In this document: piece by piece, positions 50,161-58,729 of the stretch
Layout: every line of letters begins with the position of its first letter
Numbering within the stretch: the first letter of the stretch is position 1
Source of the DNA: Pseudobacteriovorax antillogorgiicola
GTDB taxonomy: Bacteria; Bdellovibrionota_B; Oligoflexia; Oligoflexales; Oligoflexaceae
Direction: 5' to 3'
DNA length: 64,000 bases
Assembly (NCBI RefSeq): GCF_900177345.1
Contig: NZ_FWZT01000015.1
Location: forward strand, 124,001 to 188,000
Notes under the pieces: model-generated
Databases searched by the model: none
Told to the model about the DNA's origin: nothing
The model's input: only the letters and a program-made list of their open reading frames with translations
Program-made: the position numbers and the translations under genes

Positions 50161-51204
50161 TTATATATGCAGGCTGCTATGGGCCTTGCGAAGGAGTGCT
50201 TCTGTGGTTTCAAAATCAATACAGCCGTCGGTCACAGACTGGCCATAGGTTAGCGGACGTTGATCCAAGCTCTGCTTGCCCCCAACCAAAAAGCTTTCCA
50301 GCATCAGCCCTAGGATGGATTGCTCGCCTTGGTTAATGGTTTCGATGACCTCTTCGAATACCTCTGGCTGGCGCCGATAGTCTTTATTGCTGTTACCGTG
50401 ACTACAATCGATCATGATGCGTCGTGCGTTAGGCTCAGCCTTTAGCAAGGATTTCGCTGTTTGTATGGACTTGCGATCGTAGTTTGGTTGCCCTCCACCA
50501 CCTCGCAAGATGATATGGACATCTTTATTGCCCTTGGTTCGAACAATACTGGTGTGCCCTTGGCTATCGATGCCTAGAAAGGCGTGAGGAGCTTGTGCTG
50601 AAACCATAGCATTGGCGGCAATGTCGAGACTGCCGTCAGTTGCGTTTTTGAAACCGACGGGCATAGAGAGGCCGCTTGCCATCTCTCGGTGGGTCTGACT
50701 TTCGGTTGTCCGAGCACCGATTGCTGCCCATGAAACAAGGTCGCTGGTATATTGTGGAACGATCGGATCCAAGAACTCCGTAGCTGCAGGAAGCCCTAGT
50801 TCTGCAATTGATATCAGTGCCTGGCGAGCCTTGCGGATGCCGGCAGCCATATCTTGGGAGTCATCGAGGTGAGGATCGTTGATCAAGCCTTTCCAGCCAA
50901 CGGTGGTACGTGGTTTTTCAAAATAGACCCGCATGATGATGAACAGCTTATCTTCTAATTCCTGGCGTAGCTTATTTAGTTTATTGGCGTACTCTAGGCC
51001 TGCTTTCTGATCATGGAATGAGCATGGGCCGACGATTACTAGGAGCCGTGGGTCGTCTCCCTGTAGTGCACTGCGAATCTGTGATCGGTAGTCTAATACT
51101 TGGTCGATAACAGTATTCGGTGCTGGGTGAGCCTTTCTCATCTCGACCGGGGATATGAGGGCTTCGAACTCGCGGATATGGGTGTTACTACTTTTCTGAG
51201 ACAT
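50161..51204 (-). CDS. 3-deoxy-7-phosphoheptulonate synthase (DAHP synthase, class I)
   Basis: A 347-residue type I-alpha DAHP synthase (AroF/G/H family) that joins phosphoenolpyruvate and erythrose 4-phosphate as the first step of the shikimate pathway. Motifs: LLVIVGPCSFHD, RVYFEKPRTTVGWKGL, ARTTESQTHRE, VGFKNATDGS, the metal His in MIDCSHGNSNKD, and LMLESFLVGGKQ. The N-terminal extension typical of the feedback-regulated forms is present, but which aromatic amino acid inhibits it cannot be read from sequence by eye. It is a single gene; an inverted repeat (51237-51263) lies in its upstream region and could be a regulatory hairpin. Confidence 0.94.
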   Translation of the reverse strand: MSQKSSNTHIREFEALISPVEMRKAHPAPNTVIDQVLDYRSQIRSALQGDDPRLLVIVGPCSFHDQKAGLEYANKLNKLRQELEDKLFIIMRVYFEKPRTTVGWKGLINDPHLDDSQDMAAGIRKARQALISIAELGLPAATEFLDPIVPQYTSDLVSWAAIGARTTESQTHREMASGLSMPVGFKNATDGSLDIAANAMVSAQAPHAFLGIDSQGHTSIVRTKGNKDVHIILRGGGGQPNYDRKSIQTAKSLLKAEPNARRIMIDCSHGNSNKDYRRQPEVFEEVIETINQGEQSILGLMLESFLVGGKQSLDQRPLTYGQSVTDGCIDFETTEALLRKAHSSLHI

Positions 51205-51421
51205 GATATTTCTTTCCTAGGTGACCGGATACTTGTAGCCCTGAGTTGCTTGCCAGCAGGGCTTAAATCTTGATCATTTAGGCATATTCCAGCCGGGTGA
51301 GCAAGGCCCAATGCCTTGATAGCCAACGACAGGGAAAAATTTGCTACCATCGAGTGCTGTGAATTATCTTCGCAAACATGTTATCCTTGGCAGTGAGCGG
51401 TGGACTGTCGTAGAGGGTAAC

Positions 51422-51892
51422 ATGAGTGTTTCTATTGATGTTTTGAGAGGCTACAGGCTGTTTTCTGAGCTTTCGGAAAGCGAGCTGAAATCCCTATCAG
51501 ATAAATTTAGAATGAAAACGGTTCCCGACAAAGAAGTCTTTATTCATGCCAACGAGATTTCCCACAATATATATCTGATCGTTGAAGGTGGGGTTAGCGT
51601 GGAAGTAGCTACTCCCGATCAGTCCATGGAAGAGCTGGCTAAGCTTCACAAAGGCCAAACAGTAGGCGAGTTTATTCTAGCTAAAGAAACCCGTCGATCT
51701 GCCACGGTACGCGCCATTGGCGAACTAACTCTATATGAGACTAGCAAAGATGAGCTTACGGATCTTTTTGAAAACCACCCTAGGCTAGGTTATCTGGTTT
51801 ACCGCAATCTATCCGAAGTACTCGTCGATCGCATCCGCGACACCAATATGTTGGCAAGAAACGCCTTGGGGTTAATTTCGCAGCAATTCTGA
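51422..51892 (+). CDS. Stand-alone cyclic-nucleotide-binding domain protein
   Basis: A 156-residue protein made of one CAP_ED-type beta barrel (about 8-120) and two C-terminal helices. It has LFSELSESELKSL at the start, the barrel strands VFIHANEI and IYLIVEGGVSVEV, and GQTVGEFILAKETRRSATV, where the Glu and Arg of the phosphate-binding cassette fall in the right places. There is no HTH domain, so it is not a CRP-type transcription factor; it must act by binding other proteins. The ATG at 51422 has GAGGG upstream. A short inverted repeat lies before it. A second cNMP domain is fused to EAL at 35387-36619. Confidence 0.85.
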   Translation: MSVSIDVLRGYRLFSELSESELKSLSDKFRMKTVPDKEVFIHANEISHNIYLIVEGGVSVEVATPDQSMEELAKLHKGQTVGEFILAKETRRSATVRAIGELTLYETSKDELTDLFENHPRLGYLVYRNLSEVLVDRIRDTNMLARNALGLISQQF

Positions 51893-52020
51893 AGCCCCAT
51901 TTGTAGAGGCTGTGTAAGATTAGTTCTAATTGCGGGTCTCCTGTAAATCTTTAGATGAGAAAAGACTTACCGCGGCTTTTACTCCTTTTATCGTGCCGAA
52001 TCGCTGAATACGGCTAGCCA

Positions 52021-52542
52021 CTAGTTCTTACTAAGCTCGCGACGGATAGCTTGAATATATGCCTTTTGGAAAGACTCGTGGCCAGCGAAGTAGTGAGAAA
52101 TAAAGCGTATAAACGGATTCTTAATCGTTCCACTTTCTTGAATCGTGATGGTCGTTGCAGATGGGCCAGCTTCCTCTAGTTCAATCTCCCAAGTAACTTG
52201 AAAGGGAGCCATATCATCGGCAACTCGCCGGACAAAGCGATGAGGTGCTTCCGATTCAATAATTTCATAGGTCACAGCTTCACCGCTACTATAACTTTCC
52301 TCGAAACGTTGCACCCCATTCTCTTCGAATAGACGTACCGAGGCAATAGACGGATTCCATGATGCCTGTGCCTCTACATCAGATACTTTCTGCCAAACAA
52401 GATCCCTAGAAAAGGCCAGGTGCTCTTGGGTTGTTACCTTATGTTCTTCAGGTAAGCTTGTGCCAAACAAGGTGATTCCACCGAGAATTGTAAGAAAGAC
52501 TCCAGACAAAATGCCCATCAGGATCAATGGCTTTCGCAGCAT
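52021..52542 (-). CDS. Membrane-anchored SRPBCC (START-like) protein
   Basis: A 173-residue protein with an N-terminal hydrophobic anchor (ILMGILSGVFLTILGGITLFG) followed by a SRPBCC/polyketide-cyclase-2-like domain: VWQKVSDVEAQASWNPSIAS, FEESYSSGEAVTYEI, FVRRVAD, FQVTWEIELEEAG, ITIQESGTIKNP and the long C-terminal helix SHYFAGHESFQKAYI. These domains hold hydrophobic ligands, but the ligand here is unknown. It is eight bases downstream of a DUF1820 gene on the same strand, so the two are co-transcribed. The ATG has AGGAAT ahead of it. Confidence 0.82.
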   Translation of the reverse strand: MLRKPLILMGILSGVFLTILGGITLFGTSLPEEHKVTTQEHLAFSRDLVWQKVSDVEAQASWNPSIASVRLFEENGVQRFEESYSSGEAVTYEIIESEAPHRFVRRVADDMAPFQVTWEIELEEAGPSATTITIQESGTIKNPFIRFISHYFAGHESFQKAYIQAIRRELSKN

Positions 52543-52550
52543 GCTGATTC

Positions 52551-52877
52551 CTATTGCTGTGGTTGTGGATTCTGAGAATCTTTCTTGATTTCAGATAGAA
52601 ATGGCAAGTTCTTTAGGTCCACTGGCTCGTCGAGCAGCTCTTCAACGAAGAGTATATTGTGATAGGGAATGTGGATCGCTAAGGTCTTGCGAAAACGCTT
52701 ACTGGTAGCATCTTCTTCAGGCATGATGATTTTTTTAGTGTTGTCTCTAAAAACGAATTCGCTAAGGGTCACAAGACCAGGAATATCCGATGGATAAACC
52801 TCGCGGACCAAAGCCTCACGGATATCGCCCTTGTCGTTTTCACGGAATCTAACCTTATATATCGACTGATCGTCCAT
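52551..52877 (-). CDS. DUF1820 family protein
   Basis: A 108-residue cytoplasmic protein of the DUF1820 family, known from gamma- and delta-proteobacteria. Shared features are IYKVRFREN at the start, YPSDIPGLVTLSEFVFRDN in the middle, IIMPEEDA and the HIPYHNILFVEEL segment near the end. Its function is not known. It is the first gene of a pair with the SRPBCC protein. The final Gln/Pro-rich residues (NPQPQQ) look disordered. Confidence 0.8.
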   Translation of the reverse strand: MDDQSIYKVRFRENDKGDIREALVREVYPSDIPGLVTLSEFVFRDNTKKIIMPEEDATSKRFRKTLAIHIPYHNILFVEELLDEPVDLKNLPFLSEIKKDSQNPQPQQ

Positions 52878-53151
52878 AGTATGTCATTTCGCTTGGGGTT
52901 CACATCTCAACCTCCTAAATTTAACCAGAGACGCAAGGATGTCAAGTTGTAAGCTACACGATAGTGAGGCACCATCGGTTTGTTCTCATGACGCTGTAAG
53001 CATCTTGCTCGTAGTTTCTTATTGATGCGCTCTACCTGCGTCATTGTATGATGAAACTAATGTTTTTATTGCCTGCCGCGACGACTATGGTAAAAGTACC
53101 GGACTATTTTGCCTGTTTTTTCCCGACACGGGAATCACTCTGGAGTTGGAC

Positions 53152-54729
53152 ATGAAGCCTTTAACGCCCCATTGGGCAGATCAAACAGCAGTTCGGATCA
53201 TCGGTGCCTGTGGCGACCGGGAATCCTATACCGTCGCGAGTGGTATAACCCCAAGTGGCACGGTACATATTGGCAACTTTCGAGAGGTTATTACGGTCGA
53301 GTTTGTTGCAAAGGCCCTTGAGTCTCTAGGCAAGAAGGTCCGTTTTATTTATAGCTGGGACGACTTTGATACCTTTCGTAAGGTGCCTGTCAATCTTCCG
53401 CAACAAGACATGCTGAAAGAGGAGCTTCGTCGGCCCATCAGTCGCGTGCCAGACCCCTATGGCGAAGACGCTAGCTATGCGGCTCACAACATCAGAGTTT
53501 TTGAAGAAGATCTCGCTCAGATTGGAATCGAGCCAGAGTTTCTTTATCAGCACAAGCGCTACTCCGATGGTCTCTATGCTGAGGGCATTAAGAAGGCTCT
53601 TGAGAACAAGGACACCATCAAAACTATTCTAAATAAGCATCGCAGCACACCACTGGGAGATGATTGGCTGCCGACAGCTGTCTACTGCGAGGCATGTGAT
53701 CGTGATGAAATGGAATACGAGCGTTACGATGGTGGCTATGAATATTCCTACAAGTGTAGCTCCTGCGGTCACGAAGCAACCACAGACATTAGGACAACGA
53801 AGAACCTAAAGCTCAACTGGCGGACCGACTGGCCCATGCGCTGGGACTTCGAAAAAGTCGATTTCGAGCCAGGTGGTAAGGACCACTCCAGCGATGGTGG
53901 TTCTTATGATACGGGAAAGCGTATTGTTAAAGAGATCTATGGCTTTAAAGCTCCTCAGTACTTGCAGTATGACTTTGTCTCCATCAAAGGTGGCACCGGT
54001 AAGATGTCCTCATCGTCAGGTAAGCTACTGACTCTTAGGGAGGCATTTGCGGTTTACGAGCCTCAGATGGTGCGATGGATTTTCGCGAGCCAGAGGCCGA
54101 ATCATGACTTCTCTATTGCCTTCGACGTGGACGTTATCAAAGTTTACGACGAATTTGATCGGGCTGAAAAGCAAGCTCTAGGTCCAAAACCTGAAAAACT
54201 TGGCAAGTGGCCTATGGCTCGTCGCACTTACGAACTTTCTGCAATTGGTGAACTCTACCAGGAAGCGCCTTACCGTGCTCCTTTCCGCGAGCTTTGTAGT
54301 CGTCTCCAAATTTTCGATGGCGATGTTAACAAAACTTTGGAGCGCTACTACGCAGACGATGTTCGAACGGAACTTGACCGCCAACTATTCGAGCGGCGCT
54401 GTGAAAAGGCTTTAGCTTGGCTAGAGTTATACGCTCCAGACGAGTTCAAGTACAAAATCAATCAAGAGCCCGTAGAGATTGATCTTGACGATTCGCAGAA
54501 AGCTGCCTTAAGTGCGTTGCGCGCCCTGGTAGAATCTACTGACCTAGACGCAATTTTGCCGAAAGACCTCAATCAGAAGATTTATGACGATGTGATTCGC
54601 AAAGTCGATATCGAAGCCAAGCATTGCTTTCAGGCAGTGTATATGAAATTGATTAATCGCGAACAAGGGCCTCGCCTTCCTGGCTTCTTAAAAGAGTTAG
54701 GCAAAGAGCGGATCTTGAAGCTGATATAG
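53152..54729 (+). CDS. lysK: Lysyl-tRNA synthetase, class I
   Basis: A 525-residue class I LysRS, the archaeal-type enzyme found in few bacterial groups. It has the class I HIGN signature (SGTVHIGNFREV), a zinc-binding insert with Cys pairs (YCEACDRD and KCSSCGHE), WRTDWPMRWD, GGKDHSSDGGSYD and the KMSSS-type loop GKMSSSSGKLL. The C-terminal part is the helical anticodon-binding region. The ATG at 53152 (site GGAG) is the likely start; an in-frame extension of 36 codons upstream is rejected. A class II LysRS is not visible in the window. A stable hairpin and an LEA-type lipoprotein gene follow. Confidence 0.95.
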   Translation: MKPLTPHWADQTAVRIIGACGDRESYTVASGITPSGTVHIGNFREVITVEFVAKALESLGKKVRFIYSWDDFDTFRKVPVNLPQQDMLKEELRRPISRVPDPYGEDASYAAHNIRVFEEDLAQIGIEPEFLYQHKRYSDGLYAEGIKKALENKDTIKTILNKHRSTPLGDDWLPTAVYCEACDRDEMEYERYDGGYEYSYKCSSCGHEATTDIRTTKNLKLNWRTDWPMRWDFEKVDFEPGGKDHSSDGGSYDTGKRIVKEIYGFKAPQYLQYDFVSIKGGTGKMSSSSGKLLTLREAFAVYEPQMVRWIFASQRPNHDFSIAFDVDVIKVYDEFDRAEKQALGPKPEKLGKWPMARRTYELSAIGELYQEAPYRAPFRELCSRLQIFDGDVNKTLERYYADDVRTELDRQLFERRCEKALAWLELYAPDEFKYKINQEPVEIDLDDSQKAALSALRALVESTDLDAILPKDLNQKIYDDVIRKVDIEAKHCFQAVYMKLINREQGPRLPGFLKELGKERILKLI

Positions 54730-54733
54730 AGTT

Positions 54734-54757
54734 GGTGTCGCTCCCTGCGACACCTTC
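54734..54757 (+). terminator. Terminator after lysK
   Basis: GGTGTCGC (54734-54741) and GCGACACC (54747-54754) form an eight-pair GC-rich stem with a five-base loop, five bases after the lysK stop. TTCTTG follows, so the T-run is broken. It separates lysK from the lipoprotein gene 28 bases further on and may only partly block read-through. Confidence 0.55.
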
Positions 54758-54781
54758 TTGATTGAAGGAGAAGGAGCTAAT

Positions 54782-55237
54782 ATGGCTCAGAATGTTCTTG
54801 TTGTCTTATTCTGTGTGTTTTTGAGTTCTTGCTCCATGCTTGCAAAGTTCGTGGCTGAGCAACCGAAGGTTGAACTAAGTTCGATTAGCTTCAGTCACTT
54901 GAGCCTTAGCCGCGTTGAGCTGGCCTTTGAAGTATTGGTTGAAAATCCAAATTCCTTTGAGTTAGGCCTCAATCGTGTGGACTATGAGGTTTTTGTATCT
55001 GAACAGAAAATAGGCAAAGGCCATTACCAGGAAGCGTTTCGCGTAGCTGCTAAATCCAAAGCCTCACTTAGAATTCCATTTACGTTGGATACCCAAGCAG
55101 CCATCTCCGTTGCTAAGGAGTATTTTCAAAGGGGTGGTAAGTTAGAAGCTCGCGTCAAAGGTCAATCCGAATTTTCTACCCCAGTTGGGACCTTCAATAG
55201 CCCATTTGAAGCATCTAAAGCTATAGTGAAGCCTTAG
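54782..55237 (+). CDS. LEA14-like (WHy-domain) lipoprotein
   Basis: A 151-residue lipoprotein. The ATG at 54782 sits after GGAGAAGGAG; the signal peptide ends in the lipobox LSSC. The mature part matches the late-embryogenesis-abundant-14 (WHy) fold: VELSSISFSHLSLSRVELAFEV, the hallmark VENPNSFELGLNRVDYEV and a second half with IGKGHYQEAFRVAAKSK. In bacteria these proteins are linked to desiccation or envelope stress, without firm function. It is near the lysK gene and before the second CheA-like kinase gene, both on the same strand. Confidence 0.85.
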   Translation: MAQNVLVVLFCVFLSSCSMLAKFVAEQPKVELSSISFSHLSLSRVELAFEVLVENPNSFELGLNRVDYEVFVSEQKIGKGHYQEAFRVAAKSKASLRIPFTLDTQAAISVAKEYFQRGGKLEARVKGQSEFSTPVGTFNSPFEASKAIVKP

Positions 55238-55310
55238 GTATTTTTTACCTAGAGGCCTTGAAATCTCTCACCGATAACCCCTCAGAGAAAGATTTCTTTG
55301 TGGGATAGGT

Positions 55311-58136
55311 ATGAGTCGTCTACTTCTGACTATCGCGTTCATTCTTTTCAGCTTTGACGGAAAAGCCAAAACACGGCTTGCCCAAGATGGGATTATGGAT
55401 CTTGAAGGCTGGAATCCTAAAGGTGGTGAGAAGCTTCGCTTTGATGGCCAATGGATGTTTTTCTGGGATGAACTGCTGACCCCGATGCAAGTTTTAGAGC
55501 GCCTCCAGGAGTCTGACCAGGTACCTTTGGTGAGTCTTCCCCCTGGGCGCTTCACCCAAGGTGAGAACGGGGAACAAGCCTCCAAGAACCAGGGTGTGGC
55601 AACTTATGTGTTGCGCCTTAAGAACCTCGATTCCGACTTGAACCTAAGCCTCTATTTTGTAGACGCCTTTACTTCCACTAAAATGTACTTCTTTGGTGAT
55701 CATATTTTAGACAATCCCAAACCATTCTACGAGGCGGGAACTGTTTCAAAAGATCCCAAAGAAGCAGTGGCCTATGTAGGTAGAGGCAGGAGTCAGGCGT
55801 TCCAGCCTAGTATTCTGGCTGGCGATCATTTTCTTCTAGTTCAAGTTGCCAACTATAGCAGCTATTGGGGAGGGCTGTGGGTTGCGCCGGAGATCGGTGA
55901 TTATGAAGGCCTCTTAAAGCAGGAGCGCTTCGATATCATTCTCTACTACACGCTTCTTGGGTTTCTTGCTTTTATGAGCCTCTACAACTTTAGCCTGTTT
56001 CTGCAAAGGCGAGAGGACAAGGGAAGCCTCTACCTCAGTATTTTCATTTTCCTAGTGGTAATTCGTGATTTGGCAGCAACCAAATATGCGGAACTGATAG
56101 GAATACCTTCAAACCTTATGTTTGAAGTTAACTACAAGATCGACTACATCACGATTTTTCTGCCAGGAGCCTTCTTTGTAAGCTTTCTCGACTTCTATTT
56201 TACAGCCTATTCTTCTCGGAAGGTGGTGCGAACCATATGGTATGCAAACTTTATTTTTGTAAGTTTTATCCTTGCCACTAGAGTGATAAACTACAGCCCT
56301 CTTCTGCCGGTAGCCCAGATTTTTGTTTTGGTAAGTGCGAGCTTTGGGATGATTATTGTCCTTCGTGCGTTTTGGAACCGCGAGCAAGGTGCAGCTCTTT
56401 CCATGGTGGGTATGCTCGCCATCGCGCTTGGGCTAGTCAACGATGTGCTCTATTCAATAGGCTTTACCTTCCTACCTAGCAATTCTATTGCATATGCTGT
56501 GGTTTTCTTTTGTTTCTTTCAAGGCCAGATTGTGGGAATCAGATTTGCAGCTGCATTTCGTCAGGCGGAACGTCTCTCTCGTCACCTAAAAGCAGAGGTG
56601 GAGCGGCAAACCCGAGACATCCGATCCATATTGGCCAGTATTCGGCAAGGCATCTTCACGATCCGGCCCCAAGATTTACAAGTCGGTGAAGACTACTCAC
56701 AGCATCTTGAGCAAATTTTGAATACGAAAGACATCGCAGGCCGTGGAGTTATGGATCTTCTTTTCTCAGAGAGTAGCCTGAGTTCGGATCAAAAAAAACA
56801 GCTTCAAACGGCCCTTGATTTTACCATAGGTGAGGATGTCCTAGCATTTGAGTCGAACCTTCATTGTTTTGCTAGGGAGTTGCGGCTGAAGTCGACGTCA
56901 AGTGATGAGAAAATTGTTGAGCTTGACTGGAGCCCTATCGTGAATCAAGAGGACGAAGTTGAGAAGGTGCTTGTGGCAGTCCGAGATGTTACCCAATTAA
57001 AAGATCTTGAAGAAAAGGCCGCAGCAAGGGAAGAGGAACTTGAAATTGTCGAGCAACTTATCAACGTATCACCCCAGCGATTCTATCGTTTCCTACCCCA
57101 GGCACGAAATCTGATCGATGAAAACAATAGCTTGATTGCTACAACCGAAAGCTATCAAGAAAGAGTGGTTAAAGATCTGTTTGTCAGGATGCATACCCTT
57201 AAGGGCATCTCAAGAACCTTTGGCTTTGATGAGCTAACCGATCAAGTTCACTTGGCTGAGGACTATTATGTGCAGATTATGAATGGTCAAGAATCTTGGG
57301 ATCGTCAGCGCATTGAGGATGATTTAAATCGAGTCAGCGACGCATTGGAGCGCTATGATCGGATCAGTCGAGAAAAGCTTGGGCGCTCGGAAAATGACGA
57401 TAGCTTAAATCTGAGTCATGATGAACTTGTGGAAGTAGTGGAAGCTGTGCGCGCCCTAGAGTCGCAGGTGGGACCTATGGAACGGAAGGAATTATCAACT
57501 ATCTCTCGGGTAATCAATCGTTGTTACTATCTGCCTTTCTCAGATGTGCTTGCTGATATTGAAAACTCTTTAGAATCATTGGCGAACGAATTAGGTAAGC
57601 CAGAGCCGAAGCTTTCTTGGAAGGATATCGGAATCGGAATGACCCGCGAAGGCGCTGAGTTGCTAGGCCACGTTCTAGTCCATTTGATTCGAAATAGTCT
57701 CGATCATGGCATAGAGAGTGGAGATGTTCGGGAGCAGAAGGGGAAGTCGCGATCAGGTGAAATATATATTGATATGTGTAGTAGAGACGATGGCAGTTTA
57801 GAAATTCGATTGTCTGATGATGGGCAGGGACTAAATCTAGGCAAAATAGAAAACCGGGCACGGGAGCAGGGTTTGATCGCTTCTGGAGATGTTTTAGAGC
57901 CAAATAAAGTTGCTGGGCTGATTTTTGAATCGGGCCTTTCCACCGCTGATAAGGTTTCTAATATTTCAGGTCGAGGAGTTGGTATGGAAGCGGTGCGTAC
58001 TTTCTTGCAGGACGTTGGGGGGGATATTCAAGTCGTTCTTCAAGGGCAGGTCAAGGATGGCTATGCAGCGGTGGCCTTCGTCTTACGAATACCGCTGAAG
58101 TACTACGGAAGTATTGACTTAGGTATGTCTGCTTAA
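55311..58136 (+). CDS. CheA-like hybrid sensor kinase with 7TMR-DISM sensor
   Basis: A 941-residue membrane kinase. It has a signal peptide, a periplasmic 7TMR-DISMED2-type beta domain (about 25-190, with YVLRLKNLDSDLNL), seven transmembrane helices (about 200-415, 7TMR-DISM_7TM), a PAS-like region (about 440-565), a short coiled coil, an HPt-type helix RMHTLKGISRTFGF with His628, and a CheA-type ATPase: RNSLDHGIESGDVR, DDGQGLNL, FESGLSTADKV and GRGVGMEAV. It ends there, with no CheW-like domain and no receiver. From the PAS region on it is a paralogue of the kinase at 21112-23829. The 7TMR-DISM module is thought to bind small carbohydrate-like ligands. Confidence 0.92.
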   Translation: MSRLLLTIAFILFSFDGKAKTRLAQDGIMDLEGWNPKGGEKLRFDGQWMFFWDELLTPMQVLERLQESDQVPLVSLPPGRFTQGENGEQASKNQGVATYVLRLKNLDSDLNLSLYFVDAFTSTKMYFFGDHILDNPKPFYEAGTVSKDPKEAVAYVGRGRSQAFQPSILAGDHFLLVQVANYSSYWGGLWVAPEIGDYEGLLKQERFDIILYYTLLGFLAFMSLYNFSLFLQRREDKGSLYLSIFIFLVVIRDLAATKYAELIGIPSNLMFEVNYKIDYITIFLPGAFFVSFLDFYFTAYSSRKVVRTIWYANFIFVSFILATRVINYSPLLPVAQIFVLVSASFGMIIVLRAFWNREQGAALSMVGMLAIALGLVNDVLYSIGFTFLPSNSIAYAVVFFCFFQGQIVGIRFAAAFRQAERLSRHLKAEVERQTRDIRSILASIRQGIFTIRPQDLQVGEDYSQHLEQILNTKDIAGRGVMDLLFSESSLSSDQKKQLQTALDFTIGEDVLAFESNLHCFARELRLKSTSSDEKIVELDWSPIVNQEDEVEKVLVAVRDVTQLKDLEEKAAAREEELEIVEQLINVSPQRFYRFLPQARNLIDENNSLIATTESYQERVVKDLFVRMHTLKGISRTFGFDELTDQVHLAEDYYVQIMNGQESWDRQRIEDDLNRVSDALERYDRISREKLGRSENDDSLNLSHDELVEVVEAVRALESQVGPMERKELSTISRVINRCYYLPFSDVLADIENSLESLANELGKPEPKLSWKDIGIGMTREGAELLGHVLVHLIRNSLDHGIESGDVREQKGKSRSGEIYIDMCSRDDGSLEIRLSDDGQGLNLGKIENRAREQGLIASGDVLEPNKVAGLIFESGLSTADKVSNISGRGVGMEAVRTFLQDVGGDIQVVLQGQVKDGYAAVAFVLRIPLKYYGSIDLGMSA

Positions 58137-58223
58137 GTGGATTCAGAGCCTCGACTATATTCTAGGTTTTGTAGTTTGACTCTGTTAGCATCAGAAAATT
58201 TGATGTTAACCACGAGGAAAATC

Positions 58224-58700
58224 ATGCCAAACATCTACGATTTCTCTGCGGAGACCATAACGGGCGAGCAACAGCCCTTAAGTGCATTCAAAGGCCAAGC
58301 TATGCTCATTGTTAACGTGGCCAGTGCGTGTGGGTTGACCCCTCACTATGAAGGGCTCCAGAGCCTTTACAGCGAATATAAAGATCAGGGTTTCACGGTT
58401 CTAGGTTTTCCGTGCAACCAGTTTGGGGCTCAGGAACCTGGCAGTCATGAAGAGATAAAATCTTTTTGCGAAACTAAGTTTGGCGTATCGTTTCCTATGT
58501 TTGCCAAAATCGATGTTAATGGCGATCAAGCCCATCCACTCTACAAATTCCTGAAGAATGAGAAAAAGGGGAACGAGGGTGATGATATCGAATGGAACTT
58601 TGCGAAGTTTTTAATCAACAAAGAAGGTGAGGTGGTGGAACGATTTCACCCCAAAGTAGAGCCGAAAGATATTAAACCGTCGATCAATTCGCTATTATAA
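58224..58700 (+). CDS. Glutathione peroxidase family (thiol peroxidase)
   Basis: A 158-residue peroxidase of the glutathione peroxidase family. It has the catalytic site NVASACGLTPHYEGLQ with Cys in place of selenocysteine, the resolving-Cys region GFPCNQFGAQEPG, and the Trp-Asn pair in IEWNFAKFLI. Like most bacterial Cys forms it probably uses thioredoxin rather than glutathione. The ATG at 58224 follows ACGAGGA; an in-frame start 87 bases upstream is rejected. It is cytoplasmic. It lies 87 bases downstream of the kinase gene, with a strong terminator after it. Confidence 0.93.
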   Translation: MPNIYDFSAETITGEQQPLSAFKGQAMLIVNVASACGLTPHYEGLQSLYSEYKDQGFTVLGFPCNQFGAQEPGSHEEIKSFCETKFGVSFPMFAKIDVNGDQAHPLYKFLKNEKKGNEGDDIEWNFAKFLINKEGEVVERFHPKVEPKDIKPSINSLL

Positions 58701-58702
58701 GA

Positions 58703-58727
58703 AAGGGGCTGTTGAAGCCCCTTTTTA
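58703..58727. terminator. Two-way terminator between the peroxidase gene and serS
   Basis: AAGGGGCT (58703-58710) pairs with AGCCCCTT (58716-58723) with a five-base loop. A T-run follows on the + strand. It lies right after the peroxidase stop and three bases from the serS stop, so it serves both convergent genes. Confidence 0.8.
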
Positions 58728-58729
58728 TT

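Noticed and set aside
51237-51263. Inverted repeat AGCCCTG/CAGGGCT upstream of the DAHP synthase, considered as an aromatic-amino-acid attenuator
   Set aside because: No leader peptide rich in Phe, Tyr or Trp and no T-run beside it.
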